DNA of 64,000 nucleotides from Timema cristinae (lineage: Eukaryota; Arthropoda; Insecta; Phasmatodea; Timematidae), in assembly GCA_039000515.1 (NCBI GenBank), contig JBCFYV010009882.1:51936816-52000815 (forward strand), in the 5' to 3' direction. How positions within the stretch are numbered: position 1 is the stretch's first letter; every line of letters starts with the position of its first letter. This document shows positions 35,167 to 46,777 of this stretch, one piece after another. The notes below the pieces were generated by a model, which saw nothing but the letters and a program-made list of their open reading frames with translations, was not told the origin of the DNA and did no database searches. The position numbers and the translations under genes are program-made.

Positions 35167-35494
35167 GTGTGTTTTCAAATTAGGAAAAAAATGGAAACTG
35201 TGTGTATTTTAGAAGGTGGCAAAAAAGGTTATTCTGTGTACGTTTATAGAAAGTTTGTTTATGTTAACCGGCGTACTAGAAACAATAGTCTCTACTGCCG
35301 CTGCAAAGAGGAAAATTGTTCGAGTACCGCGGTGATAGTTAAGATCGGCCACAACTTTTTCCTTAAATCCACCAAGGTACACAACCACATTGGTAATGAA
35401 GAGGCTATTAGGACTCTTGGATTTAAGCAAGAATTGAGGAGAAGTTCCTTAAACGTTTCGATGCCACTCTAATTTACGATGAAACATGTGAAAG
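35167..35494 (+). pseudogene. FLYWCH domain exon of a MULE transposase
   Basis: FLYWCH zinc fingers form the DNA-binding N-terminus of many insect Mutator-like transposases. The frame opens after an acceptor-like tatcttag; ATG is at 35191. It shows 'KKGYSVYVYRKFVYVNRR', 'LYCRCKEENCSSTAVI' and 'VHNH', giving the C..C and H.H ligands. After 'QELRR' a one-base frameshift near 35445 occurs; the other frame reads 'FLKRFDATLIYDETCER' up to the donor GTGAGT at 35495. The DDE parts lie at 39.2 and 40.3 kb in the same orientation. Confidence 0.75.
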
Positions 35495-35815
35495 GTGAGT
35501 ATGAGTACTCTTATTGTATAAAATGCTCCACACTCGTTTTCTTGACTGAGCGGTAAGAAAGGCCTGATTTATGTCATATGAACTTTGTAGCAACTGAAAT
35601 ATTTAAATTCATGTTCTTAGGTCATGTTTGATAAATCAATTTGGTGAATCTGTGTAGAAAGTTTTTTAGTCGTTTGATTTTTTTTAAGACATCATTAGTA
35701 ACAAAACTATTACATATGAGTGGATTGATAAATAAATGGTCGTCTACTACACAATCGTAAACACTTTCTCACATAGTGTATTATAGCTGGAAAAACAATT
35801 AAAAAAAAGTTTTTC
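35495..35815. other. Intron of the MULE remnant, no feature
   Basis: AT-rich DNA between the FLYWCH exon and the SINE. Confidence 0.45.
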
Positions 35816-35822
35816 AGTAAAC

Positions 35823-36122
35823 TATTATTATTATTATTAGCACCGTGTATTAGTACCCGTTCGGGTTATATGTACTTATGCTAATGTGTAATAGTAGGGT
35901 GATTAACAGATGAAATGGCGGACCTACAGTTTAATGTGGAATCTGAACCACGGTGGAGGCCTGACATTCCACACATTCACAAGTTGTGATTAATACAGGT
36001 CTTATCAGAGGTGAAGGAAGGGCTTGGCAATCAGATAAATCTGTGATGAGACCGAGGATTGAGCCCTGGAACCCCAGCACAGAAGTCTGGCACCTTATCC
36101 CTAGACAGCCAGGTCACCCTTT
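35823..36122 (-). mobile_element. SINE, family B, full length, with target duplication
   Basis: (TTA)n, agcaccgtgtattagtaccc tail, cagtttaatgtggaatctga, ggaggcctgacattcc, ggcaatcagataaatctgtg, box B rc ggattgagccctggaacccc and head rc ctagacagccaggtcacc. A 9-bp duplication agtaaacta at 35816-35824 and 36123-36131 flanks it. It interrupts the first intron of the MULE remnant. Confidence 0.9.
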
Positions 36123-36131
36123 AGTAAACTA

Positions 36132-36930
36132 CTCCCAAGCAAGTTTTCCTCATAAAACAAACATATTACCCTATTTAAGTATTTAAGTAAATTATTTGTG
36201 TGACATATTAAGATATATTATTTTATTTATCTATGATAAATATAATTTATATAGAATATAACCATAAAAGTTACTAAAATAACGGTCCAAAAATTTGTGA
36301 ACAAAAGCTGGGATTAGCTTTATTTATAAGCGAGCAAAATTACAGAGCCATTCTCATTTGACAGACTGAAAACACTCATTAAAAATAAATACATATACAA
36401 TAACTGGTAAAATACATCATGTGATGCCAATACACATATATACAAAATTTTCTTTCTTCTATTAAGTGTTAAATTTATGTTTAATCTAAATTATACATTT
36501 ATAAAATCTTTTGATCTTTAGGTATTTTATTTGAGAAATACTTGTATTTACAGAATTTAACAATCCAAAACCCATATTATTTAACCATGGGTGTAGAACC
36601 AGGGATTCCTGTTGACGATGTGGTTGAAACACATTTACCGGTGAAATGCATTAGGTGTGGTTTATCACAGCTTATTTTCTTATAACTCTGATAATGCGAG
36701 TTAATTTTCTTTCAACATTAATATAACCTAGTAGTGAATGTTTACGAATACATTACCTCCCTCCCCTCCCTTTTTGTTAGAAGTACTTTTTTTTGGTGGG
36801 GTGCTCCCGAAGCTTCTAACATCCACTTTTATATGAAAATTATTAAATCTAAAAATGTTTAAGCAGCAATGACTATTTCTTTTAAAAGCTATTTAAACGA
36901 GCCCACTTTTATATTTACTACTACAATTTG
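36132..36930. other. Intron stretch, no feature
   Basis: Nothing recognised. Confidence 0.5.
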
Positions 36931-37205
36931 TAGAATCCCGCATGGCGTTGCTCAAGACCATCTACAGATAATATGCGTTGCCATGTGCTGCCATCTACAG
37001 ATTCAAACTGAAACATTATCGCTGTAACGTGTTGTCTTTCTCTGTTTTCTCCTTGTCGATTTTGTAAAATTTCTTATCACAGTTATCTCTGAAACATAGT
37101 TCTAAACCTAATTAAAAAGCTAATTAAAAATTTCAGATCTCTGCGTGCTTTAGATTTGGCTGGGTATCGCACACAAAAAAAAACTTCCTTTTATTATTAT
37201 AGAAG
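36931..37205 (+). mobile_element. Short interspersed repeat, family C, second copy
   Basis: tagaatcccgcatggcgttg start, then ctctgaaacatagttctaaa, aatttcagatctctgcgtgc, agatttggctgggtatcgca and acttccttttattattat end. Matches 29248-29579 with deletions. Confidence 0.65.
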
Positions 37206-39189
37206 ATATCAGTAGTATCCAACCTAAGGGTCTCGTCGCTGGCCTGTTTCGCGTGGGGTCATAATGAATGTCGAGCCTATAGCATTGTAGTGACTTTTTT
37301 TTTAATTGACTATAATTATTAAAGAAAAGTGCAAAATTTTAATATACATGCAAGTGGTTAAGACGTTAAAGATTGTGAAGTTATTTCTTAGGTTTCTTTT
37401 GGATATCAAACTATGAGGTTGCTGGCTGCTGTGGGCGGATCCAGGTCGAGTTTAAGGAAAAAATAGATGGTATTAACAAAATATTGAAAAAAAACAAACC
37501 AATTTAACCTCAAATTTCAAAGGATTTTTCCTTCAGAATTTCCTGAGGGAGAACCTTCCTCTCCCCTCACCAAAAGTCTTGCCCCCCCCCCTACCCTCTC
37601 AAGAAAATCCTGGAACTGTCCCTAATGGATTATTTAGTTTGGAGCAGTCTCGTGATAGGGTGAGGAGCATTGCTAGCATAAATTCCCAATACCTCGGCAA
37701 ACTCATTGATTTATTTTGTGGAATCTTACTCATATTCTTAAGATTATAAGCAACTTAATGCCAACTTGTTATACTGGTGTGCATGGCTGCCCAAATAAGT
37801 CACTAATCTCTGGGATATTTTGGTGCATTTATTTACGAATGTTATGGCTTCATTTTGATATTGATTAGCTATGGTACATATAGTTTAAAAAAGCTCAAGA
37901 GTATTTTGGTAATAGATTGTATTGTACACGTTCAAAATAAATTCATAAAACATAAGTTTCTAACCTCTGTTCTTCATAATTAAAAAAATTATTCTTTATT
38001 TGTTTTTTATTTCTAAAACTTTTTGATGAGCGCAGTTAAAGTTATTTGTAGCTCGTTGGATTTGATTATTTAATGTATCTTATTCTCAAAGCCTGATTAA
38101 CCATTTGTTTGATAAAATTACTTAATTTTTAGTAATTTGATTTTTTTTAAATCATTATAAATTAAACTAAATAATTATAATTTTGTTCAGTATTAGGGAT
38201 CTATTAAAATATACTGTGTAAAGTTTTAGAGTCTAGATTTTATGATAGGTAAATATAATCATTTGGGTATTCTTACTTGAATGGCTTCGATAAAATATGG
38301 CAAAGTTTGGCCAACAGTGAGATTGACTATGCCTGAATTTACGTAAAATTATCTTTCCTCTACACTCATTTAAAAAAAAATGACAAAAGAATTATAGGAT
38401 GAATATTATGTAATGCATGAGCTTAGGGATAATTTAATTTCGAGATAAGCGTGGGTAGATTCAAAATTGTAAGTCTAAGACCTGATACTAAGACTTACTA
38501 TTAAACCATAAAAAATAAAAACAGTTATTTTATACAATAGAGGTGGAAATGTATTTGTGTAGGGAGGGAAATTGGATCCTCTTAGAGTCTATTTGGAGTA
38601 GATATTATTCGAAAACTTTTTCAAAATTTAATTGACTTTAAAATATTTTGAAAGTGGTCTTCCCCGACATATTAATTAAAATCGAATGCTTTTAGAAGCT
38701 ATTTAAAGTAAACAGGGTGGCGGCGGAGGGAGGTGACTGAACCCCATATCCCCTCCACGTTCATGATGGTATAGATTCGCTTCAAATGCACTGATTGAAT
38801 ACTTATCGACTAGGACTACAAATTGACTAGCAATAATCTTTTTGATAAAAATTATAGTTTTGTCACTAAACTGTTTTTATCGTCTTACAGAAAACCAGGG
38901 AATCTGGAATGTAATTCTTTTTCCACTCAACCAATTCACTTTTTCATTTAGGGTTAAACAATTTACTTGAAATGCATAACCTCAGGTTTCAATAACTATT
39001 CTTAATTTCATCTCTCTAGGTATTCTTGATTTTGGAGATACCCACAACAATAGTCAAGCAGTATGAGATGCTAAGTTCTGTATATATGTAAAATTTAAAA
39101 AATATACATATAATGTGAACTAGTTTGTCTAGTTATATTAGCCACATAGTATTTGTTTTTGCTCTGTATCTACATAAGGTTCCTAAAAG
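37206..39189. other. Intron stretch, no feature
   Basis: AT-rich with a C10 run at 37582-37591. No supported feature in nearly 2 kb. Confidence 0.5.
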
Positions 39190-39540
39190 CCAGTATGAAT
39201 CTAGGCTTTCCTTCAGTAGAATCCTCAATGGCAAGAGCAAGGTAGAGTTTCTTGCCTCCAGTTCCCCAAATCCTTGAGGAATATGCGGAAATTTTGGGCG
39301 ATGGCAGGTGGTCTCACCTGGGTTTTTTGGCAAGTACCGATGAAACGCCTTTCTTCAGAGGTTTTTTTGAAGCAAGGTAGTTTTGAAGCAGTGGTATTTA
39401 TGTCACCAGTACTAAGCGATGCACTACAATCTACCAGCAGAATCCATGTCGATGCGAATTTCAAAGTTCTTTCTAGGCAGCTATGGGCAAAGCAGCTCCT
39501 CACCATTCATGGTGTTCAAATAATAAGGGATTTATTAAAA
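39190..39540 (+). pseudogene. MULE transposase exon, first part of DDE domain
   Basis: Two plus-strand frames complement each other. The first reads 'FPSVESSMARAR', a stop in place of the next residue, then 'SFLPPVPQILEEYAEILGDG' and 'TDETPFFRGFFEA'. The second, after a shift near 39377, reads 'VVFMSPVLSDALQ', 'IHVDANFKV' and 'QLLTIHGVQ', the MULE block (vDGTFkv..Ql.tih) with the first catalytic Asp kept. An acceptor-like gaatctag precedes it at about 39201. Confidence 0.75.
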
Positions 39541-40275
39541 AATAACATTAGTATTTAAATTACAATTTTTTTTCAAATCATTGAAAAAGTTTTTTTAAAA
39601 CCAACTGTATGTTGTATGTTATATCTGTAATCTCACTATCAGGGCTCAGCCCACGCGAATCCAAACAAACATGTTTCTTCGAAAAAATAATCATGCTATC
39701 AAATGATGCTTTGATATATTCCAAAATATGTTTAGACCATTATAATGGCAGGAAGAATATTTGTTGTGAATCCTGATTTACTTTTTTATCCATGCCATCA
39801 ACATATTTAAATTTATAGACTAGGGATGACTAAGATAAATTCAAGAGTAAACTATACCCATATTTGATTGGAGGCAAAGGTTGTATACAAGAACGCCACT
39901 AAGTGAGTGCTTAATGTGAGTGGATGGTTAATGGTGTTGCTTCATCATAAGCTATAATATAGACCAGTGGTTCTAAAATTCTCCTTTACCACGGACCACT
40001 AGGTGAAGACTGTCAAACTATATATATATGTACATTTATACTTGAGAATTTGAGAATGGGCCTAAGGATATTGATGAAATTGGATTATCTACCTTTTAGG
40101 GTGCCAGAAAGTGGTTTGCGAGGTCTCGACTTCGATTTTGGGAAAACCCATTCAGGGGGAGAAACGTTGAGCTTTCAACTTTTGATTCCTAAATAATTTG
40201 TCTTTCTTTTTTTTATATATATATATATACTGTTTTATTCCTTGAAAATTTGATTTATGGCATTAATATGTTTAG
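39541..40275. other. MULE intron with a hAT-end-like motif
   Basis: ccagtggttctaaaattctc at about 39964 followed by ccacggaccacta resembles one terminus of a hAT element. No partner end was found nearby. Confidence 0.35.
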
Positions 40276-40489
40276 TGTATGTTTATTAAAGCTGTTTACC
40301 TGTGCTTACGTGATTATGACGAGAAAAACCACAGCGGGATACAGCCTGGTATTTGAATTTATAAATAATGTGCTTATAGGACTAAATCCATTAGTAATTA
40401 TGACAGACTACAAATAAAGTCTAAGAAGATCTTTGAGAACTGCCTTCCCCAATGCCACCATCATAGACTGCTGGTTTCATTTTGATCAG
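40276..40489 (+). pseudogene. MULE transposase exon, second part of DDE domain
   Basis: Bounded by AG (40274-40275) and GTTAGT (40490). One frame reads 'AYVIMTRKTTAGYSLVFEFI', 'LNPLVIMTDYK', a single stop, then 'LRRSLRTAFPNATIIDCWFHF'. This is the MULE block LMt.KT..aY, vitD.E.al, fp...i.gC.FH..Q, with second catalytic Asp and the CxxH kept. With the exons at 35.2 and 39.2 kb it forms one split transposase gene; the C-terminal exon(s) were not found. Confidence 0.75.
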
Positions 40490-41412
40490 GTTAGTAATTA
40501 CTAGTCTATTTGATTGAATTTTATAGATATCATGGAAACATGTCTTATTTAAAAGCACCTAATTAAATATTACCTTTACAGTAGATATTTTTGCTAGTTT
40601 TACCAATCTTCAGTTCTCGCTCAAAATTTTTACCTTATGCAAAAATGAATTGAACCCTAATGCAAAAATGAATAATTAAAACCTTATGCAAAAATGAATA
40701 ATTGAAATGCAAACACAAAGTGTTACTTTTTTCTATACATTTTTGTATCAATATGTTATTGTTTCACACTATTTAAACAAGATAAATAAGTGTTCGAACG
40801 GTAATTTTAATAACCCATCTTTAATAAATCAAATACGTTTGGACCTAATAGATTTCTAATACAGAATAAAACTTAATAAGCCATGTGTGCTTTAATCAAT
40901 CTAGTACGAAAGTGACAGATTAACAAGTGGCGTTGGGATGAATTCTGGGAATTTAGTAACTTTCACAGAAATATTATAAGTTTGCTCCTATAAAAATCAA
41001 ACTGTGTGTCCTGACGACAATATTTATTTGGTCTGGACACCTTGTTGAAGACAAATGTCAACATTCATACGATTAATTATTGCCAACTTATATTGCCAAC
41101 AATGTTGCTGTGGCACACACGCACCTTAAGAGTTGAGAATGAGTTATATTTAATTAACCAAAGAGAAATATTCTATTTATAGATTTACAACCATTAATTA
41201 AAAAGAGTTACATGGTAATGTAAACAAATAATGAAAGGCTAGATATTTGCGATGAAAATTGAGTTTTAGTTGGAATATACTATTTTTGCCGACATCCTGG
41301 AGCCTTGCCTAATCTTTAAATTGAGTGTTCGTTTGTCAAAACCTGTTCAGTAATTTTCTCAGAATTTCTATTACTGTTAATTAATAGGATTCTCAAATTA
41401 TACGTAAGGAAT
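40490..41412. other. Intron stretch, no feature
   Basis: A short direct repeat (accctaatgcaaaaatgaat, repeated about 32 bp on) near 40635-40700; otherwise nothing. Confidence 0.5.
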
Positions 41413-41771
41413 TATTCATGTTTGTTTATATTCCAAAACACTCGTTGCCAAGGAGATTTACAATTCATTTCTTGTTCTTTCCAAACACAGAAGATGCATG
41501 CATTAACATTAAATATATTTAAACTGGTACAAATTTAAGATGCAATAAAGGACACCTACAGTCGGTTTTTTAGACACTGTTAGACACTGCTTAGCTCACT
41601 GATGAGACAACATATTGATTATATGGAAAACCTTCATGTATAAATATCCTACAAATTAAAAAAACTCCATCAAAATAAGTTAAGCGATTCCAAGGATCCT
41701 AGGTAACAGACAGACATACATAGAAAGTTTCATGATTAAAGACCGACACTTTGTTTTATAAGTAGTATAGA
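41413..41771 (+). mobile_element. Interspersed repeat, family D
   Basis: Shares ttcatgtttgtttatattcc, caaaacact..ccaaggaga, ttctttccaaac, gctacaaattta-like and ctgatgagac blocks, in order, with 61985-62325. Non-coding. Confidence 0.6.
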
Positions 41772-41916
41772 CTAGAATATATACATAAATAACTAAGAGA
41801 ATTCTGACATTGGTGTAGGTACACGGAACTTTTTAATTCGTCGTCGTTAGTTAAATTTAAGAATAGCTCTTTTTTTTTTCTTTGCATGTATCTGAGTTAA
41901 TATTGCTTTATTGCAG

Positions 41917-42740
41917 TGATTTCTAACTGTTTTCGCTCACATAACCCTTTAGGGCTTGTAAAACATCCATGGATACTCACATCCTTGCTCATATAATTAT
42001 AGAATGTCCGGATGATTGTTACCCAGCATTAAAAATGTATATTATAAAAAATCCAAGCTAACACAAAAAGTATACATTAAAAATTAAGTGCTGTACATTC
42101 AATCTTACTTTATAGGTTACTAGTGTGAATAATGATGTTGTTTCTTCGTCTTACATAGTTCTTTAAAGTTAGGAGTGGTTATAATGTGACATTCATTCCA
42201 CAACGATATTTAGATTTTGTTGCCGCTTAGCATGAAAATTCAGCTTCGCATACTAAAGTTGTTGGAAACTGTAAAAGTTTAAGTACTGTCCATTTAAACA
42301 CTTGGGGATATTCTTTAAGAAGAATGAAGGAGGGAAATAACAATGTCACTGCAAAAACTAACAAGTATGATTTTGGGCCTAGTGAGAAGTTCAGCAATAT
42401 GCAAGAAAATATTACATCGACAGTGTACACTGTGGTGGCTCAATCGAAAATGAAGATATTCAACAGGGGTTTTCTTGGTTGGATATTATTATAACGATAT
42501 TAATGAGATAAACATATTTTTTAGCCAATTAAAGAAGTTTTGTAATTTTTTTAGTCAAAATATCATATTTTAAAATTAATTTTATAATAATATTTAGCAC
42601 CGCGTCTTACTACCCGTTTGTATTATACGCTATAAATTAATTATAATTCAAAGAAGCCATTACAGAAATTAATTTACGGATCCCCTGGGTATTGTCCACG
42701 GATTCCTCGGGATCCACAGAGCACAGTTCAGGAACCATTG
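41917..42740. mobile_element. hAT-like non-autonomous element (candidate)
   Basis: Left end cagtgatttctaactgtttt; right end, reversed, caatggttcctgaactgtgc. Both fit hAT termini (cagNgNttctcaac). Flanks tgctttat / tgcttagt could be an 8-bp duplication with two mismatches. No transposase inside; a SINE tail fragment lies at 42590-42631. Confidence 0.45.
42590..42631 (-). mobile_element. SINE tail fragment
   Basis: agcaccgcgtcttactaccc followed by gtttgtattatacgc, the tail shared by families A and B; too short to assign. Confidence 0.6.
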
Positions 42741-42854
42741 TGCTTAGTGTGTTGATTTTTGTTTTGTTTTTTTTCTTCTAGAATATATTTTACTGTTGAA
42801 TTGTGTTGACCATATAATTCATATTAATGAATAAGAACTAATGTCCATATTTAA

Positions 42855-43570
42855 GTAAGAAAATACTAAGTATAGGGTCACAGAAAGAACACAGATTGAG
42901 GTTGATAGTTTAGATATTACAGTAAACCACATATCATTTGCTAGGGTTAGTGAGTATGAATATTTAGAAACAATTCTAGCTAGCGATAACAATATTAGAT
43001 TGGAAATTAGGAAAATAGTACAGTCGGGAAATGCTAGTTAATACTCGGTCAGTAAGTTGTTGGCGTCTCACCTGCTGTCAATAAATGTAAAACTTAGATA
43101 TATATAAAACCATAATTTTGCCAGTGGTTCTCTATGAGTGTGAAACATGGTATCTTACCTTGAATGACAAAAATTAATTTAGGGTGTTCGAAAATACGGT
43201 GCTTAGGAAGATATTTGGTCCAAAAATAGATGATAGTGGGGAGTGGAGGAGGCTACTTAATGATGAGCTGCACACCCTGTACTCATTACCAAACATTGAT
43301 AGGGTAATAAAATCTCACAGGTTATGGTGGTTAGGTCACGGAGTGTGAATGGGAGTATCTAGAACTGTGTTCAAGGTATTGAATGGCAAACCCAATGGGA
43401 AAAGACTACTGGGAAGACCTAAACGCAGATGGGAGGATAACATGTGGATAGACCTGAAAAACATAGAGTGTAATGAGATAGATTGGATATAAGTAGATCA
43501 AAATAGGGGTAGATGGCATACTTTCATGAGTGTGGCAATGAACTTTAGAGTTTTTAATGCTATAGAGTAA
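42855..43570 (+). pseudogene. RTE-like LINE, RT C-terminal region
   Basis: Plus-strand frames give 'FARVSEYEYLETILASDNNI', then 'LPVVLYECETWYLTLND', 'VFENTVLRKIFGPKIDD', 'GEWRRLLNDELHTLYSLP', 'SHRLWWLGHGV', 'GKRLLGRPKRRWEDNMWIDL' and 'RWHTFMSVAMNF'. This ordered series (YGCETW, LRKIFGP, N.EL..LY, R.RW.GH, GRP..RW.D) is the C-terminus of an abundant arthropod LINE type. Several stops. A separate copy from the one at 43.9 kb. Confidence 0.8.
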
Positions 43571-43736
43571 GTAAGTAGAGTAAGTCTGTGTTTAAATAAA
43601 GTCTATATGTTTTTAGAAATAACTTAACACCATCTACCATCACCTGTGCTATCTATAATCAGATGAAAACACTAACAGTAATTATTTTACAAAGATATCC
43701 GAAGGTTTTAACATTATATTTTAGGCTAGATAATTT

Positions 43737-43862
43737 TAGTCCAAATGACTTTAGGCCAACTGACTTTTAGGCCAAATGACTTTTGGGACTCCTAGTGAAA
43801 TTAACTATATCGAATTTTTTTTATTCAGAATTCATTTCAGGCCAAATGACTTTAAGCCTACT
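43737..43862. repeat. aggccaaatgacttt repeat cluster
   Basis: tagtccaaatgactttaggc, ccaactgacttttaggcc, aaatgacttttgg and a further copy at about 43838; same as 27908-27963. Confidence 0.8.
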
Positions 43863-43869
43863 GCTGCGT

Positions 43870-44949
43870 CTCCGCCATACGACAGCTAATGGAAAGAAAT
43901 CATGAATTTGGGAAACACATGATAATGGTATTTATGGATTTGGAGAAGGCATATGATAGCGTAAATAGAAATAAAGTTTTGAAAGAGGAGTTTCAATGAG
44001 AGTGTAAAGCATGTATGAGGATAACAAGAATTATGTTAATACCGAGAGTGGGAAGAACAGAGTGGTTCCCAATTTAAAAAATTGAGTGAGGTTGGGGAGT
44101 GCCCTCTCACCACTACTATTTTTAATGGTGATGGAAATAATGATTATGGATAAAGTGGCATGAAAACTCGAGGAGGAAAGAATGAAAGCCATGATGTTTG
44201 CTGATGACTTGATGGTATGGGTGGAGAAGGAATAGGATGTACAGGGACAGCTAAAGGAATGGAATGATGACGTGAAAGAGTTTGGAATAAAATTTAATAT
44301 GGTGAAGGGTGAAGACATGGTAATGACTAGGAAGAAGATAAGGCCTAGTAAAGCTATTAAGTTGGATGAAGTAGAGCTGAGAAAAGTACAGAACGTAAAA
44401 TATCTTGTAGGCGTGACTGAGGCAAAAGGATCTAATGAAAAAAGGACCGCAGGGAGCGTTGTTCTACAATTGTGTAACAGACTTGATATGGAGAAGTGCC
44501 CTTGAAGTGTAAGGAAGAATTGTACAGGGCGTACTTTTTACCCATTTTCACAACACATGCAGCAGAAATATGGACATTGAATGTAAGAGAGCCTAGGAGA
44601 GTGAAGGCCATGGTAATGAAGTTTATGAGGACAAAGTAGCTTTGGAATGAAGTTATCCAGGAAAGAGTGGTGGCACAGGGAGTACATTAGATAGTAGAGG
44701 GAGCAATATTGAGATGGTATGGGCATGTAATGAGGATAGAGAAGGAGAGGATGCAAAAGAAATTTATGGAAATGAAGTATTTAGGAAAAAGACTGCAAGG
44801 GAGGCCCCGAAAAAGAAGGAAGGAGCAGATAACAGAAAGAGTGCAAGTGGGAGGAGAAGAATAATGGAGGGATAGATGAAGGCGTTTTACTAAAGTGACT
44901 CGGCAACATGCTGAAAACAGGTGGTGATGATGATGATGATGATGATATA
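43870..44949 (+). mobile_element. RTE-like LINE, RT palm to 3' end with (GAT)n tail
   Basis: Reads 'VFMDLEKAYDSVNR' (RT motif with the first catalytic Asp, about 43930), a damaged 'GCPLSPLLF' block (about 44095-44125), 'MMFADDLMVWVEKE' (about 44190), then a 77-codon open piece 44272-44505 with 'NMVKGEDMVMTRKK' and 'VELRKVQNVKYL'. The end includes 'FTKVTRQHAENRW' and a (GAT)n tail at 44928-44946. The 5' part with the endonuclease is absent. Several stops and frameshifts. Confidence 0.8.
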
Positions 44950-45014
44950 TTTATACATAGCTTATACCTACAGCTAAACAATTAGAAATTTAACACAAAA
45001 AGTACTGTACATAC

Positions 45015-45160
45015 CCAGCTTCCATAAGATCCATTCCATCAATCAATGTATCAATGGACTTTATTTGATCATCTGTTATTACTTCCAAATCTGATTTCAA
45101 CGATCTAAACAAAAAGTCCCGTAAGTTTTCTGAAAATGGCAACCTAATGAACATCAGGCC
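45015..45160 (-). CDS. XRCC5: Ku80 exon, core domain
   Basis: Encodes 'GLMFIRLPFSENLRDFLFRSL' (given in part: RLPFSENLRDF) and 'DDQIKSIDTLIDGMDLMEAG', matching Ku80 core (human QLPFMEDLRQYMFSSL and QLNAVDALIDSMSL). Acceptor TTTTTTCTAG at 45164-45161, donor GTATGT at 45014-45009. It enters in phase 0 from the exon at 49811 and leaves two bases (GG) that the exon at 26559 completes. An intron of about 18.5 kb follows. Confidence 0.92.
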
Positions 45161-45689
45161 CTAGAAAAAAAACAACTTTTTAAGAATACAACACAATAAG
45201 TTTAGTGAGGTTTTTGGGGTGTAAGTAAACACACAGAAAAGAATTACCTATCAGCTTCTTTCAAATTTTAAAGTTTTTTTTATCTTGTTGGGCATTATTA
45301 TGTAAATATAAATGTAAATGTAAATGTAGTATGTAAATATATTGTTGGCTAAATTTAGCCACTTGTTAAATCAAGAGTGAAACTCTTGAGATAAGTTTAC
45401 CAGAAAGTACAAGTAGAAACTGTATACTTTTGTACAACATTTTGAATTTATATGGTTAGTTTTACTAGATTGAACAATCAGGTTTCTCATTTAAGCTATA
45501 GACTTTTTCCAAGAAAAATAGTAGACTGTTTAAATAATTTAATTAAATAAAAATACTTTGAAATTATGGAAATAGCAAATAATAATAATCATTTTTTGTA
45601 AGCTTGAAATGATAAATATTAAATAGCTACAAGCATACATCTTGTATAATATAGGATTTTAAAATTCTGTCTATACCAATGTCTGTCCA
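45161..45689. other. Ku80 intron, no feature
   Basis: Short aaatgtaaatgta repetition at 45303-45330; nothing else. Confidence 0.5.
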
Positions 45690-46500
45690 ACTGTCTATTA
45701 TTCCCTGAGCCTAGATCCAAAACAGTTTGATGGATTTAGTTCAAACTTGATATTTAGATGTTGTATGGTTACACCTCGTCTTTTTTTTTTTTTTTTTTTT
45801 TTTATGAATTTGACACACAACTTAAATTATGGTAGTTCACTAACAAGTGATTTTTGAAAATTTATAATTGTTCAAAAATGGTTTGAACAATATTATTTAA
45901 AATGTATATTTGAGCAGTGTTTGACATGATAAATAAAAATCTATAGTTTGTTTTACCGAAGGACGATTTGTTTAGGATAATTTAGTGATTTTTTTTTTAA
46001 ATTGAAATATTTCAACAATGGCTCTAGTGACTTGGATCAAAATGGTTATCTGGTAATTTTTGTTAGAGTATAAATAATTTTAACTTTGTTTTGAACAGTT
46101 GATCTAATAGTAGTCTACTGATAACCGAGTTTAAAAAACATTGAATTTTTTAAAAACATCACTAACAATTTTGTTCAAAATTTGAATCTGGGATATTAGT
46201 CTATATCATAAATAATAAATTTGTTTATTTTTCAAAAATAAATGTATAGATTTAGTTCAAGATGAATATTTGGAAATAGGTTTTCTTGATCAATGAGAAT
46301 ATATTTTATTTTTATAGATATAAATAATTTCAGGGTAGTTAACAAATAACAAATTTTTGAAAATTTGAAATTAAAAAAATAATCATCTTGAGTCTTTGTT
46401 GTGATTAACAGAATGATATGCTTGTTTTCTGAGGAAAACTTATTCAAGGCTAATTTAAAGAAACCCTATTTTTGAAAAATTTGTTCCAATATATAATTTA
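45690..46500. repeat. Degenerate tandem repeat
   Basis: Diverged units of roughly 120-200 bp, each with a gat(t/c).agttcaaa-type word, a ttgatatttagat-type word and a tttttgaaaatt word (for example 45729, 46031, 46252). Contains a T23-26 run at 45781-45803. Period is irregular. Confidence 0.45.
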
Positions 46501-46689
46501 TTAAATGAGAAAGTTTGTACAATTTTGTTGTTCCATTTACTTAATACAATTTTACTTCCCATTCCTCTAAATTGTTCCAATAGATATAAATCTAGGTTTG
46601 CTAAATTGTTTCAGAATGTTTCTTAACCCTCTTATTGATCATTTTTCTCAACAGCTGGGAAACAATAATAAGATATGACCATTTAAGAC

Positions 46690-46777
46690 CTATTAAGAAA
46701 AACCACCGTCAGTAGACCCGACCGAGATACGAGATCTAATCTCCCGGTCTTTAGCAGAATGCCTTAGATCAATCACC
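46690..46777 (-). mobile_element. SINE, family A, internal fragment
   Basis: aaaaaccaccgtcagtagac, cgaccgagatacgaga, ctcccggtctttagcagaat: box-B half of the head only. Old fragment. Confidence 0.6.

Noticed and set aside
39225..39506. Minus-strand ORF of 93 codons
   Set aside because: Shadow of the plus-strand MULE exon, which carries the recognisable motifs.
44031..44981. Minus-strand ORFs rich in Ser/Pro/His
   Set aside because: Antisense shadows of the purine-rich RTE-like LINE.
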